Source: Sphaerosporella brunnea (Eukaryota > Ascomycota > Pezizomycetes > Pezizales > Pyronemataceae). From it: a DNA stretch of 64,000 nucleotides. Where the stretch lies: the NCBI GenBank assembly GCA_008704415.1, contig VXIS01000033.1, positions 62,001-126,000 of the forward strand, written 5' to 3'. Positions 34,049 to 44,951 of the stretch are shown here, one piece after another. The position numbers were made by a program, and so were the translations under genes. How positions within the stretch are numbered: position 1 is the first letter of the stretch; each line of letters begins with the position of its first letter. Below the pieces are notes generated by a model. That model saw only the letters and a list, made by a program, of their open reading frames with translations, was not told where the DNA came from and searched no databases.

Positions 34049-34891
34049 CAGTAGAACCTCGCTAAAAGGATGTCTCAGGACCAGGGAGGCGTGGGCTTAT
34101 GGAGGGTACTGTAGCGAGCAATGAGGTTCGGGCGTCAGCAGTCAGCACGGGGGTCGGTCCGTTATCCGTTGCGGTCAGCAAGAGGGTCAGTCCGTTATGC
34201 AAACCGGTGTCAGCACCTAAATCTTAGCACGAGTGCTGTGTAGTGACCGGAATTCCCGCCGACGAAATGCTCAACCTGCGAGCGATTCGTCACGACCAAC
34301 CAAGCACCGACGGCCACCAATCGCACCGTAAATCCCCTCCAAAGTAGCAGAATCCAGAGAGTTACTAACAAGCTAACGTCCGATGCCCGGGAACTGTCAG
34401 ATCAGCCGGGTACGTTAATAAAAAAGTGTCTTAGCGGTCAGCACCGGAATCCCGTCCGAACCTCATTTCTCGCTACAGGTTGGCTTGGCGTGTGAGTGAT
34501 TACCGGTGATGTGTCACCCGCGCGCTCCTCAACGTCTGCTCGCTTTTCGACGTCCAAAGCTCACAGTTCTGTAATGCCGCCACATCTAAGAGTACACTCT
34601 ACATAAATCCAAACAAATCCTCCAACCGCGTCTGCTGCATACTGTTTGCTCCCCTTAGACGAGGTCGACGCAGGTCTTCCTGTAAGGACTTTAGAGCGCG
34701 GGTTACTTTCGCCGTCGCTCCAGTTCTGCCGAGTCTGTTTAGCCTTCATGTCAAAAGGGGCGATAATTGCTTTTGCGCAGCCTAAAGAAAAATATATTCT
34801 TATTTCCCATACAAAACCGTCGGGACCGCGGCCATGCAGTCTTATACAGACGTTATTCTTATCAGGGTCTTCTTGTAGAGAGGTTCTACTA
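34049..34891. mobile_element. 843-bp non-autonomous pogo-like element, TA-flanked
   Basis: Ends TA-CAGTAGAACCTC and GAGGTTCTACTA-TA, the kind of terminus seen in fungal pogo-type (Tc1/mariner superfamily) elements. The right subterminal region (TACAAAACCGTCGGGACCG) matches 21380-21410. No intact transposase. Confidence 0.75.
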
Positions 34892-35189
34892 TACCCTTTA
34901 TACACACAAGTAGACAGCTATCGACACTTTACAGTTGCATTTCCTTCCAAAATCATATGAAAGCTGTCGGACGCAACTACTAGATTTTAAGTGTTGGGAC
35001 ACGCTAAAAACCCTAACCCACGTTCGGGTAAACCCAGCTGATGTCCGGCGCTTAGACGAGCCCCCAAAGCTCCCGCTCAGCTCTATCATACACTCCCAGC
35101 AACCTCATAGCGCGCGCAGAGATTCATAGACGTAGGTTTTGACGTCTTGGCGAGAGAAGGAGGCCGAGTGCAAGCTTGTGAGGATAGCC

Positions 35190-35866
35190 ATTCTACGTTT
35201 GGGACCCGGAAACCAAGGAGGATCGCGAGGCGGCCGCAACCGAAAGTCCTAAAATAAACGCCCAGCACGCCGAGGAAGAGAAAAGGCTGAATGATGAATG
35301 GAAGGCCGCGAAGGAGTGGCAAGAGCTGCGGGAGCAAGAGCTGAGAGAGGCAAAGGAGATTCAAGCGCGAGGGGGGAAAAGGCGCCTAAGATAACGCAAA
35401 CATGGCGATGCAAAAAACACAAGATTGCCAAAGTTAAGAGGGGTAAAGGCAAGGGAATTGACTCCTGGCGGTATCTCCAACATGTGTGCAGACCCATTCT
35501 GTGGCCCGAGTGCAAGCGTCTTGCGGCGGAGAATCCAAACTTCATCCTCATGGAAGACGGTGCGGCACCACATAGATCGGGATATACCACTCGAGAGCGT
35601 GTTCGCGAGGGTGTTCGCAAGATGGATTGGCCGCCAAATTCTCCTGGCTTCAACCCAATTAAGCGCATTTGGACCCTCATATGAAGTCACGTATTCAGAC
35701 TCGCCGAGGCACAGAGCGAATCACCACCGTCACGGAGATGAAGCGAGTTTTGAAAGAGGAATGGGACAAGATCACGATTGAGGAAATCAACAATGAGATT
35801 GCAAAGCTGCCTACCATTATGCGGAGATGTATTGAGGTAAATGGTGGGAATAAATACCGCGCTTGA
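35190..35866 (+). pseudogene. Tc1/mariner DDE transposase, frameshifted C-terminal half
   Basis: An early piece (VWDPETKEDREAA..., about 35193-35390) ends at TAA. The catalytic piece resumes in another frame with FILMEDGAAPHRS (second Asp region) and MDWPPNSPGFNPIKRIW (third acidic region, family motif DWPxNSPDLNPIENxW). After IWTL the frame breaks at CTCATATGAAG, which looks like a 2-bp AT insertion. It resumes as MKSRIQTRRGTERITTVTEM to the natural end, NKYRA. The N-terminal DNA-binding domain is absent. The usual Asp of SPDLNP is Gly (SPGFNP). Not active. Confidence 0.85.
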
Positions 35867-35966
35867 ACCCCCTTTCCCTTTCTCGTTATTTTTTTTTTTT
35901 CACTGAACTTTTGTTCAATATTCTCGGGACAGGACAAGCTATCGTGGAGGAGCGGGGGCGGTGACG

Positions 35967-36020
35967 CGGGGGCCGTTGGGGGGCGGGGGCCGTTGGGGGG
36001 CGGGGGCCGTTGGGGGGCGG
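35967..36020. repeat. 17-bp GC-rich tandem repeat, three units
   Basis: CGGGGGCCGTTGGGGGG repeated three times with a partial fourth, in the 3' non-coding part of the Tc1/mariner element. Confidence 0.85.
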
Positions 36021-36680
36021 GGGTGGAGCGGGGGCGAGGGGTTAATCTCAGCGTTATTTTTAGATGTTTTTTTCGCCTTTTTTTTTTTAGGCCGATTTTT
36101 TCGTTTCACTTGACTATTTTTTTTGGTTATCTCGCGTCTTTTTTGGACGTTGTCAGCGGCAGCCCTGTAAGCGCCGGACATGGTTTACCGGGACGTGGGC
36201 TAGGGTTTTAGCGTGTCCCAACACTTAAAAATTCGTCGAATACAGCAGGCCTTGGGCTCCTCTCCACACTTAACCGAATACTACGGACCGTAGCAGACGC
36301 ATTGGCTTTGAAATTTTAACGTCCGCTTTGACCCCACCCACGTGCTTACGACCCCACCGTTCTCCTCCACAGTTAGAGTTGGTTCGTGTCTGTGCTGGAC
36401 CACTAGCTCAACAGTAACATGCTCACGTTCAGCATGCAACTCGGAGCCATAAGTAAGCACTCGAAACATTGGGCCGAGTGAGCGGGGATGCTATCCGACG
36501 TGAACTGAGCTCCGATGGCCATATTACTACGGCATGGCCAACAATGGGCTAGAGATGTGAGTGAAGTAGCGGCCAGCTCGAGATGGGTGGTCGACTTCCA
36601 ATAACAGGGGGTTCAACAATGCTTTCACACGTCTTCATCAGTAGCTATCAATCTACAACGGTATACTCGCCGAATTTTTA

Positions 36681-36906
36681 GGTATCCGGACACCCTGGGA
36701 CAGAAACCCTAACCCGCCCCACCAAAAAAGTTCCACCGAGGATAATATCGTAAGGAAAAAGCGAAATCTCCACTTCTTTGTGCCCAAAGGCTCGTGGGGG
36801 GCTCTCGGCCTAAATTTGAGCTCAAAAACAGATTTTTGTGGTGAAAGAGAGTGAAGAAATCGATTTTTCGTTGCATAGTTGGAGTGTTTCTGCGTGTCCG
36901 GATACT
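36681..36906. mobile_element. 226-bp Tc1-like MITE, TA-flanked
   Basis: Ends TTTTTA-GGTATCCGGACAC and GTGTCCGGATACT-TAAAAA; TA lies at 36679-36680 and 36907-36908. The subterminal AGAAACCCTAACCC also occurs near the ends of the Tc1 element at 34990 (AAAACCCTAACCC), so they may be related. Confidence 0.7.
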
Positions 36907-36908
36907 TA

Positions 36909-38723
36909 AAAATCCGGTACTCACTTTCCTTTTCGTGTCATAAAATTAGTCTATGAATGGCTGGTTGGTTGTACCGGGGTGCACGAAGACACGAATACTC
37001 TACATAGATCGTTTATCCAGTCGCCTATGATCGTAGGAAAAGAATCGACAGCCATGTCTATATGAGACACCCAATACATACCACATGCGTCTGTTTATCG
37101 ACGGAAGCTCGGAAGTGGGGCCGTTGCTCGCTTGCGCTTACGGAAAACTTGCGGGTGATTTCGCCCTCCAAAAGTCCGTAAAGCCAGTTAGAGCCAGCTG
37201 CAGTCGGGCGGTAGAACTTAGAACCGGGTCCGATAGAAGGGGGGTGTATCCCTCCCTCTATTGCACAGAATTAGGATCGAGCTTTTGTGCTAGGAAACTA
37301 TTTTTTTTTAAAAAAAATTTCCCTTTTTCATGCGGGGATCTCCCTTTCCAGCATCAACCTGGTTACCGGGCCGCCCCGACGCATCTCGATTCGGCTCAAT
37401 AGGCTCACGGAAAGTTCTCCAGTCCCATATCAGCGATACCGTAATAATCAGGAGGCAACAACCGAGATGAATATTGGTTATTGAGGGATCTCCAAAGCCA
37501 CCATAAGCCACGGGCCAAGTCGTGGCGCAGAACTTGTAATGTGACATGACAAATGACAGTCATGGATAGATCATGACTGCCAGCCCTAGGTACCAGTTGC
37601 CTGTTCGGAGTGGGCTTGAGCATGCGAGCGGATATTGTCTACAGGACGTGGCGCCAAACTCCATGGGCGTGCTCCGCTTACATATGTAGCCGATGTCTCG
37701 TAAGACTGCAGCTGCGCAGCCAATTGCAACGCTGCAGATATTGAAATCCTTGCTGGCAATTGATAGATGGGCAGAAAAGTCAGACGCGCCGATTGGCCAG
37801 TCTCATCTTTAGTTTCCCATTCACTCAACCCATCGAGCTCTAGAGGTCGATGGTTCCATGGAAACGACGTGCCAGTACTAGTGCCGAAAGGGCAGGTTGG
37901 AAGCCAGAACAAGTATCGCGAGCGCCCAATACCCCAGCAATCGTACTGCTTGCCGCAATCCACAAGAAGGTTTTTGGGTTCCTCACATACAGATGGAAAC
38001 CCGCGCTAGTTGTCCATTCCATCCAGAGGCCCGAGGACCCACAATGAGGGGCCGAAATGGCCCAGGACTGCCGATTTAGTTATGTGGGCTTTCCTTGCGG
38101 CAGAAGCTTGTTCGCAGCTTCCAGATCTACCGTCTTTGTGCGGGGATACACTAAACTCTGCAAGGGCGATCCCGGCCCGGATGCAATTGCTCAATCGTTC
38201 GGCTGTCAGCCTAGCCTTCTGCTTCGAGGAATGCCCTAGAGTATTAATTTGCTGAATCACGATGAGCTAACTGTTGTGAGCAGGAGATCTTGCCGCAGTC
38301 CTTGGGGTACTACACAAATGATATAATTTCTACTAGACATGCTTCCACCAGGGGCCCTTCAGTAGTGGAGTCGGTTACTGTGAATTTCCACCACAGAAGT
38401 GGCGGGACAACAAGGAATAACGCTTGCATACGGTCTCGCTGGTTCACTGGACCTATAATTAACCTGTATTTTAGCTTTATCATGAAGGCAAGGGAAATCA
38501 GCATGTCATGCCGAGACTCCACCCGTGAGGCTTTGTTGCATATATGTAGGCTGTTAAAAGACTGCAACCTCCCGTCAGGTTGGCACCCTTTTCTGAAACC
38601 CTACGCTGCTAAACTGAAGATCCGCAGGCCACGTTTTTACCCTATCTATATCGATCGCGTTTGCTGAATCCTCTCGCGACTTTGTTGTTTCTAATACACC
38701 CTCAACTTTTGACACCATCAAAG
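36909..38723. other. Region without a supported gene
   Basis: Minus-strand frames at 38006-38260 (containing ERLSNCIRAGIALAEFS) and 37840-38022 (with a hydrophobic TFLWIAASSTIAGVLGA) look somewhat coding. They could be remnants of a spliced gene, but I cannot join them in phase. The last 300 bp is the tyrosinase promoter. Confidence 0.35.
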
Positions 38724-40032
38724 ATGCGTTTCTGGACTGTTTTGGCTTGCTTAATTGGCGTGGCTTCTGCTGTTCCAGCGCCTGCGGCAAATAGTTCAGC
38801 CACCACCACCACTCTGGCAAGTACTTCAGCCAGCAAACAGTCGAGTTGCCAGAACCCCATTGTGAGGAAAGAGTGGTCAGTTTTCTTGGCCGAACGACTA
38901 GTCCTATTGTGTAACAATCTACAGGCGAAGCCTTTCCATCACTCAGCGGAAGGCGTATCTCTCTGCTGTTAAGTGCTTGATGCGTAAGCCATCCAAGGCA
39001 GATAAGACACTTGCACCTGGCGCTCGGACTCGTTACGATGACTTTAATGGTAAGTCTATGCCGGGTTTTATGATTTATGCGCTCTTGCTGACGGCACCAC
39101 CTAGCTGTCCATATTTACAGCTCCAATGGCCTTCTCACGGGTACTGGAGGTATACACATGGTGGGCTTCTTCCTGCAATGGCATCGGTAAAAGCCAATCC
39201 TTCGAGCGTGTATTTTCTATGTATTCTGACAGAAATTTATAGACTCTTCGTCTGGGTATACGAGAAGGCTCTCCGAGACGAATGTGGTTACGCCGGTGCC
39301 CATCCCTATTGGGATTGGACCATTGATGCCGACAGCGGGGTCAACATTACGCAGTGGCCGATCTACGACCCAAATTACGGTTTTGGGGGCAACGGAGACT
39401 ACATTGCGAATCTAAACGCCACTGCAAGCTGGCCGATCGTGCCTGGCCAAACGGGTGGTGGCTGCGTCAAGGATGGCCCTTTCAAGGACGTCATGATGAA
39501 CGTCGGTCCGGGAGAGAGTCTTACCTACAACCCTCACTGTCTCCATCGCGGTCTCAACCCCTTGACAATCCCGTGGCTCAAGAGCGAGCGTGTGGCGTTG
39601 GCTATGGCGGCGGACACCTACCTGAATTTCGACATTGCCATGCAGGGCCCCCAGAACCTGGATCCTACCACTGCAATCACGCTTTTCCACACTTCGGGTC
39701 ATTATGTCCAGGGCGGTGACTCTACCGATTTCATTTCCAGCAGTACTGGTATTTTCCCCAAGACAACTCTTCCGAGGATTGGTGATTAACCTGAATCAGA
39801 GCCAATCTTTTTCCTTCACCACACACACCTTGACAAGATGTACTGGGACTGGCAGATGAAGAATGCCAGTGTCCGTCTCACCGAAATTGGGGGTGTCAGG
39901 ATTCCTTTCCACCCCGAATCGGCCAACGTCACCCTCAACGATACTCTGAACATGCAGTGGGCGTTTCCGACAACAAAAATCAAAGATGTGATGCATATTC
40001 AGAAGGGTGTTCTTTGCTACGACTATGAGTAA
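38724..40032 (+). CDS. Secreted tyrosinase (common central domain, type-3 copper)
   Basis: Five exons: 38724..38875, 38925..39049, 39105..39186, 39243..39742 and 39800..40032, giving 363 residues (1092 nt in frame). Introns are 49-57 bp with GT...AG borders. Residues 1-16 form a signal peptide. CuA ligands sit in NAVHIYSS, GIHMVGFFLQWHR; the helix after it reads LFVWVYEKALRDECG and HPYWDW. CuB ligands are in LFHTSGHYVQGGD and FFLHHTHLDKMYWDWQ. These enzymes oxidise phenols to quinones in melanin or other phenolic metabolism. The short form lacks the long C-terminal shield of classical tyrosinases and matches small secreted ascomycete members. Several NxS/T sites suggest glycosylation. Confidence 0.92.
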
Positions 40033-41509
40033 TTCAGGAGCGGATTGGTTTTGAAGTACTTGGGGGGAATATGGGGTCTTTTACGTATCTTCAGCCGGGG
40101 GTTTCTTCCATCGAACGTTTTTCTTCTTTGGACTTTGAAATATATGCATCTTAATTAACTCAAGTCTTCTTACCGGGGAAGCGGTGGGAGCTGCGCGACG
40201 GAACAAGCCGAGTCTCGGTTCCAGCTTTACATAATAGCCCCTGCACATCTAGTTCGCGCAACTTTAAGCTGACCGACCGACACCTGGAGGTTGGGGATCG
40301 GCAGGTTCCGTTCCGGTGGCTTTTTGACAAGACACGCACACGACCCTCGAACCGGGGATTGGGAATTTCAGGTGCAGAAAAGAGCACATCTGGGTACGTT
40401 ACGTGCCGAAGAGCACATCTGATTACGTTACGTACCTGAGTGCTTTTCGCTCCAAGCAACCATAGATCCAATATCTACATCCGCAGACTAATACGGGTTT
40501 TTAAGGCGGCAGACTATCGCAGTCTACCAAGCGCCGTTTGATCTTCTCATCGGCCTCGAATTGCGGGGTGTAGGCATGTCGCTTAAGGTTCCCCTGCTTC
40601 GTGCATGAGATACTCCGCCCGGACAAAGCACCGTCCGAAGCCACCGTCGAGGCCTTCTGGAAAACCATCGCATGTGAAATCCACATCAGCCGAATCTCGC
40701 GTGGCACCAGCCATCAGCCGGCGTGTATGTCGTTTTCCCCGTTTGGAATCCTGGTTGTCGGGTCAACCAGAACGACTATATGTACCCGGCGAAGACAGCT
40801 GCTTGGCTGCCGTCGATTCGAAAGATCATCGATCTTCGCACAGACGTGATCCAGCAGAAAGGGTAGTGGTTTTGTAAATCCGTCTAGTGCGTGGAAACCA
40901 AGTCGCGGGGCTGCGTGTTTGGGGTTTATTCTTGTGTTCTCTTGGATGTGCCATTCCCCAGGTTCAAGCCACTTGCCGTGTCTCACCTGAGCATCGCTTT
41001 GGAGTGTGCATAGTGCTAGGAATCCCAGCAGCAATATATAGCTCTCAAAACTATCTGTGTCCCAGGGATGTTCAGGAATGGCACCTTGCAACACAGGCTT
41101 AGTTTCACGCTTGGTTTTGACGTGATCGATGGACGAGCTGCTCGAAATGCCCCTCAAAAATCCGCTTTTGAGGGGTGTATGCCTGCCCTCTTTCTCGGCT
41201 TTTTGGCTTGGTATGTCATTCGTTCCTGGTTCACACCCTCAGTGACCCAGGCAATAACGGTAAAACGTGGCAATAAACGGTTAATTCTGGCTGCATAGAA
41301 CCTTATTGCTATTGGCATCTGACTTGTGCTTCATCTCACCGATTTTGTACAACTTTATTCTGTTATAAAAACACTTGTCGGCATTGCTCCCCCCTTCAGC
41401 CATCCTACTACCACCAGCTGGGACCTAATTCCTCCATTTTTCCCCCACCTTGGCCCACATCGACGGCATCGACTGCGACTGAGACGGCGATCGTGTTAGG
41501 CACACCACA
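40033..41509. other. Intergenic between tyrosinase and Pth11-like gene
   Basis: No supported gene. A short direct repeat (GAGCACATCTG...TACGTTACGT, 40383 and 40412) occurs. Frames at 40500-40880 are unsupported. Confidence 0.4.
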
Positions 41510-42883
41510 ATGAATAGCACCATGGTACACACGGGGCCGGAGGGCGACAAGACCCATTCCATTATGTCGGTGGCGATAGCAATGACGGTCTGCGTTGGCC
41601 TCATTGTTCCAGCGCGATTCTTTGTGCGGGGCTTCATGGTGGGAAAGCTCGGGGCGGATGATTGGTTCATTGCCGTAGCAACTGTACGGTACCTTTCCCT
41701 GGAGCTCACTCAGAGAACCATGTTGATCATTATGAAAGGTTATGTCAATCGCTATGAACATTCTCGTCATGATGTCAACTCGATATGGCTCTGGCCATCA
41801 CATCTGGGATATCCCTCCAGCCGATTTTGTAATGGCGCTAAAGGTGGGTGGACTTCCAGAAAAGCCTGTGGGCGCAACGGCATCTGACATCTACTTCGGA
41901 CAGTATAATTTCTTTACACAAGTAATAACTGTGCCATGTCTTGCCATCGTTAAAGACAGCATCGCACTTCTCTTGCTACGCCTTGCAGCGACAGAGTTCT
42001 ACCGGCGCGTTTGCATTATTTTCATAACGGTCCTTTCAACCTACTCTCTGGCGTCAACCTTCACTGTCATCTTCCAATGCGTTCCAGTGCAAGCGGCATG
42101 GGATTCCTCGGTTCCTAATCAAAAGTGCATGACCCCGGCGGTGAGGGTGGGACTGAGCTATAGCTACTCCATCATCGCCGTCATCTCCGATTTCTTCTTG
42201 GTTCTTTTACCAGTAAAAGCCCGTCCTCCCAGTATGTTAAAGCCCTACGCTGATTAAACCCCTTCCTAGATTGCAATGCTCTGGAATGCCCAGATCACAC
42301 GTCGTCAACGAGTGGCAATCTGCGGAATCCTCAGCGTAGGCGCATTGTCAGTCCCCGATGAGCCCCGCCTCGCAGTGTACTGAACTAACCCTTTCGCAGC
42401 GCCTCCTCCGCTTCCATCGTCAAAGCCCATTACTTAACCAACTACGGCAAAAAGGGTGACTTCCTCTGGGACAGCAGCGACATCACCACGTGGACGATAA
42501 TTGAACTCGACGTCGGCATCATGAGCGCCTCCATGCCCGCTCTCAAACCGCTCTTTAAAAAGGTCATCGATCAAACGCTTTCATACTCAGGCTCAAACTC
42601 TCGATCCCGGGCTACCGACTCTCACGGTCTGCCTCTATCAAACCTCAGCAAATCTCATAAGAACGGCGCCTCAGGCATTAGGAACGAAATCTGTGCCTCA
42701 AGCTATAAATCTCGAACCGATACTTTACAGGATAGCGAAAGTGAGAAGGGAATCATGGGGATAAATAGGAGGACTGATGTAAGAGTTGATATCGAGACGG
42801 TTTCCACACTCAGTGGAGAAGCTGGGTCGCCGATGGGGGTGGATCTGGAGGAAAAGGGCTCACATCAGCGGAGACACGCATGA
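41510..42883 (+). CDS. Pth11-like seven-helix membrane protein (fungal rhodopsin-like domain)
   Basis: Four exons: 41510..41683, 41739..42212, 42270..42346 and 42400..42883, giving 402 residues (1209 nt). Introns are 52-57 bp with GTACGG, GTAAAA and GTCAGT donors. Features of the family are visible: PARFFVRGFMVGKLGADDWF after helix 1, GHHIWDIP (family G(L/G)HxWDV), VPCLAIVKDSIALLLLRL, FQCVPVQAAWD with the paired Cys in NQKC, a late helix RRQRVAICGILSVG, and WTIIELDVGIMSASMPALKP. The cytosolic tail of about 110 residues is Ser-rich. No CFEM domain precedes it. Pth11-type proteins are candidate surface sensors; ligand unknown. Confidence 0.88.
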
Positions 42884-43124
42884 TCAGGGCTTGGATTTCA
42901 GTACTTTTGGCTGGGGCCGCGCGGAGTATCTTGTGTTCGTTCTCTTCTTCATCTGTACAAAGTACATATTTGTTTCGTCGCATTATCAATGCCATTCCCA
43001 TGTAATTAAGAGCTTCTATGTGCAGCAATCACCGCTCCCTCGTCAGGGTTTTCTATTCATTGCAACCACCGGCATCAAATGTTATCATTCAAAAAGTTTG
43101 TAGTCAACTCAACGTCATCAACCA

Positions 43125-43215
43125 GCTCGGATGGTCTAGTGGTATGATTCTCGCTTAGGGCAACTCCCTAAGTCTCAATTGCGAGAGGTCCCCGGTTCAA
43201 ATCCGGGTTCGAGCC
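43125..43215 (+). tRNA. tRNA-Pro (anticodon AGG) with a 19-nt intron
   Basis: The acceptor stem GCTCGGA pairs with TTCGAGC (one G-U) and the discriminator is C43215. The A box is TGGTCTAGTGG and the B box GGTTCAAATCC. The anticodon stem CTCGC/GCGAG holds the loop with anticodon AGG at 43157-43159. The intron is 43161-43179, in the canonical place after position 37. A T-run at 43221-43231 is the Pol III terminator. Confidence 0.93.
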
Positions 43216-44951
43216 GTTGATTTTTTTTTTTCCTTTTCGTTCTTCGCTTAGTGAAGGCATGGAAACGTACCGCACGCATGGTTGTGTTCCTCCTATTGTT
43301 CCTCGCTTTTGTTTCCTTCCCTCTGGTTCACTTTGGGAGTACCAGCAGAGTGATCTGCAGTAAAATATGGGGCCCGGGTATTTTACCATCCCCTCCACCG
43401 GCCACTTTGAAACTACATTTTTGAGGTCCTCGTATACGTGTATGCATGCGTATGTATTCAAGGGCACTGGTACTCGCGATGTAGAGAATTGATTACTATT
43501 TGATTGTGCCCAAAAACAAAAACAGACATAGAAAGCAAGGCAGCCGGCAATGGGACTCAATGCCGAGGCAACGAGGAAGAAAGCAGCCAGCTCGAAGCTG
43601 GATCCTCCCCCCCCCTCCCAAGGCTTCTTCGCCGGCCGCGACTTTCTTCTTCCAAAGGGCTACGTTTTTAGTAGCAAGCATAAAACTCAAACAATGTTTA
43701 GGCAAACTCGTCCCGAGAGCTGTCTTTTGTAGGCGAAGCCGAAGAATGTGACCCCTCTTCCCCGAGCTCTCTTGTCGGCTTAACATGGTCAGATGGTAAA
43801 ACTCGGTGTGGGAGCGATAGCATAGGGCTGGGGGAGGCAGAGGGCAAAGCGAAACCTTTTTCTTCAGCGGCCGCCTGTTACCGACCCCCCGCTTGGTTCT
43901 CCGTTCTGGCGTCAGCCTCCAAGTCGGGATCCTGGTCAGCTTCGTTGTATTTAGAGTAAGGCGCAGGGTTGATGGGCGGAAACTTGGACTGCAGATTGTT
44001 CCGTTTGATAGGATGGCACCCAGACCATTCTATTTGGTTTTTTTTTTTTTTTTTCGTTTCAATCATATTGTGTTCGGCCGCTTTCGGCCATGACATAATA
44101 TAGAGAAGCGGAGGTAATGCTGCCCCTAGGCTCAGAAGTCCTGCTGTGGGGAAATTCGCACCATATGAATAAGCGTATCGATGAGAATCGTGACTGAACA
44201 AACGCAAGAAGATGAAGGATCGAGAAACAATCTAAACCTTAGCAGCTGTTCAGGAAAGTAGCACCCAGGTTGGACTGTGAGAAAGCGATTCAGTCTTGCT
44301 TCACTGTTAATCACTTCACACCACCGGACAGGAAAGCAAAAAATGTTGCGATAAACGTCCGATTCGCTGGCACGGCACACTTACTTACTTCGCTGGAACT
44401 CACCGGGTCGTTCACGGCCAACCCAGCTGGTGCATGTTTTACAGCCGCCGATTGCTATCGACACCACCTGCACCACACTCTATATCACCACGGTTACCGA
44501 CCAAGAACCCAGAGTATCGCAAGCTACCGAAAAGGGTTGCACGATCTGATGCAACCGACGAGATACTCCAACAAACGCCTCTTCCTCAATAGTTTCAGCA
44601 TGGCAAATGTCCCGAATTTCGGCCCCGGGAGCAGCACTTCTCTCAGCCCCCCCCCCCCACCCGATTGCATCATGTCCGACCCGTGAACAGATTGCCAGGC
44701 TCGGCTGCTCTGATTGGCTAGCTCCAAATCAGGCCTCCGAGTAACCCCAAACTTCATCAGATCTCCCAAAGTGTTACAGATTTGAGAGACGAGAAGCTGC
44801 ACGAAGGTTGGAAACTGACGACTTGCCCTCGCTGGAAGAGTTAGGCGGGTATATATACCCTTGATTAAGTTTTACACCAGCCACAAAGTTTCGTCTCCAA
44901 AAGTTTCCTATTGATCTAAGTTCTAACCCACGTTCTCCCCTAGGTACCCGT
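43216..44951. other. Region without a supported gene
   Basis: A minus-strand frame 43878-44207 has a hydrophobic stretch (GLLSLGAALPPLLYIMSW) and a coding-like end (NPAPYSKYNEADQDPD). It is interrupted by an A-run (43 Lys-type codons are not credible there) and may be a gene fragment. The rest shows no motif. Confidence 0.3.

Larger units (their letters stand above)
34990..36225 (+). mobile_element. Tc1/mariner element with 60-bp TIRs, TA-flanked
   Basis: Ends AGTGTTGGGACACGCTAAAA and its inverted copy extend to about 65 bp, ending at CCGGCGCTTA/TAAGCGCCGG inside. TA duplications lie at 34988-34989 and 36226-36227. The interior carries a broken DDE transposase and a 17-bp GC-rich tandem repeat. 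Confidence 0.9.
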
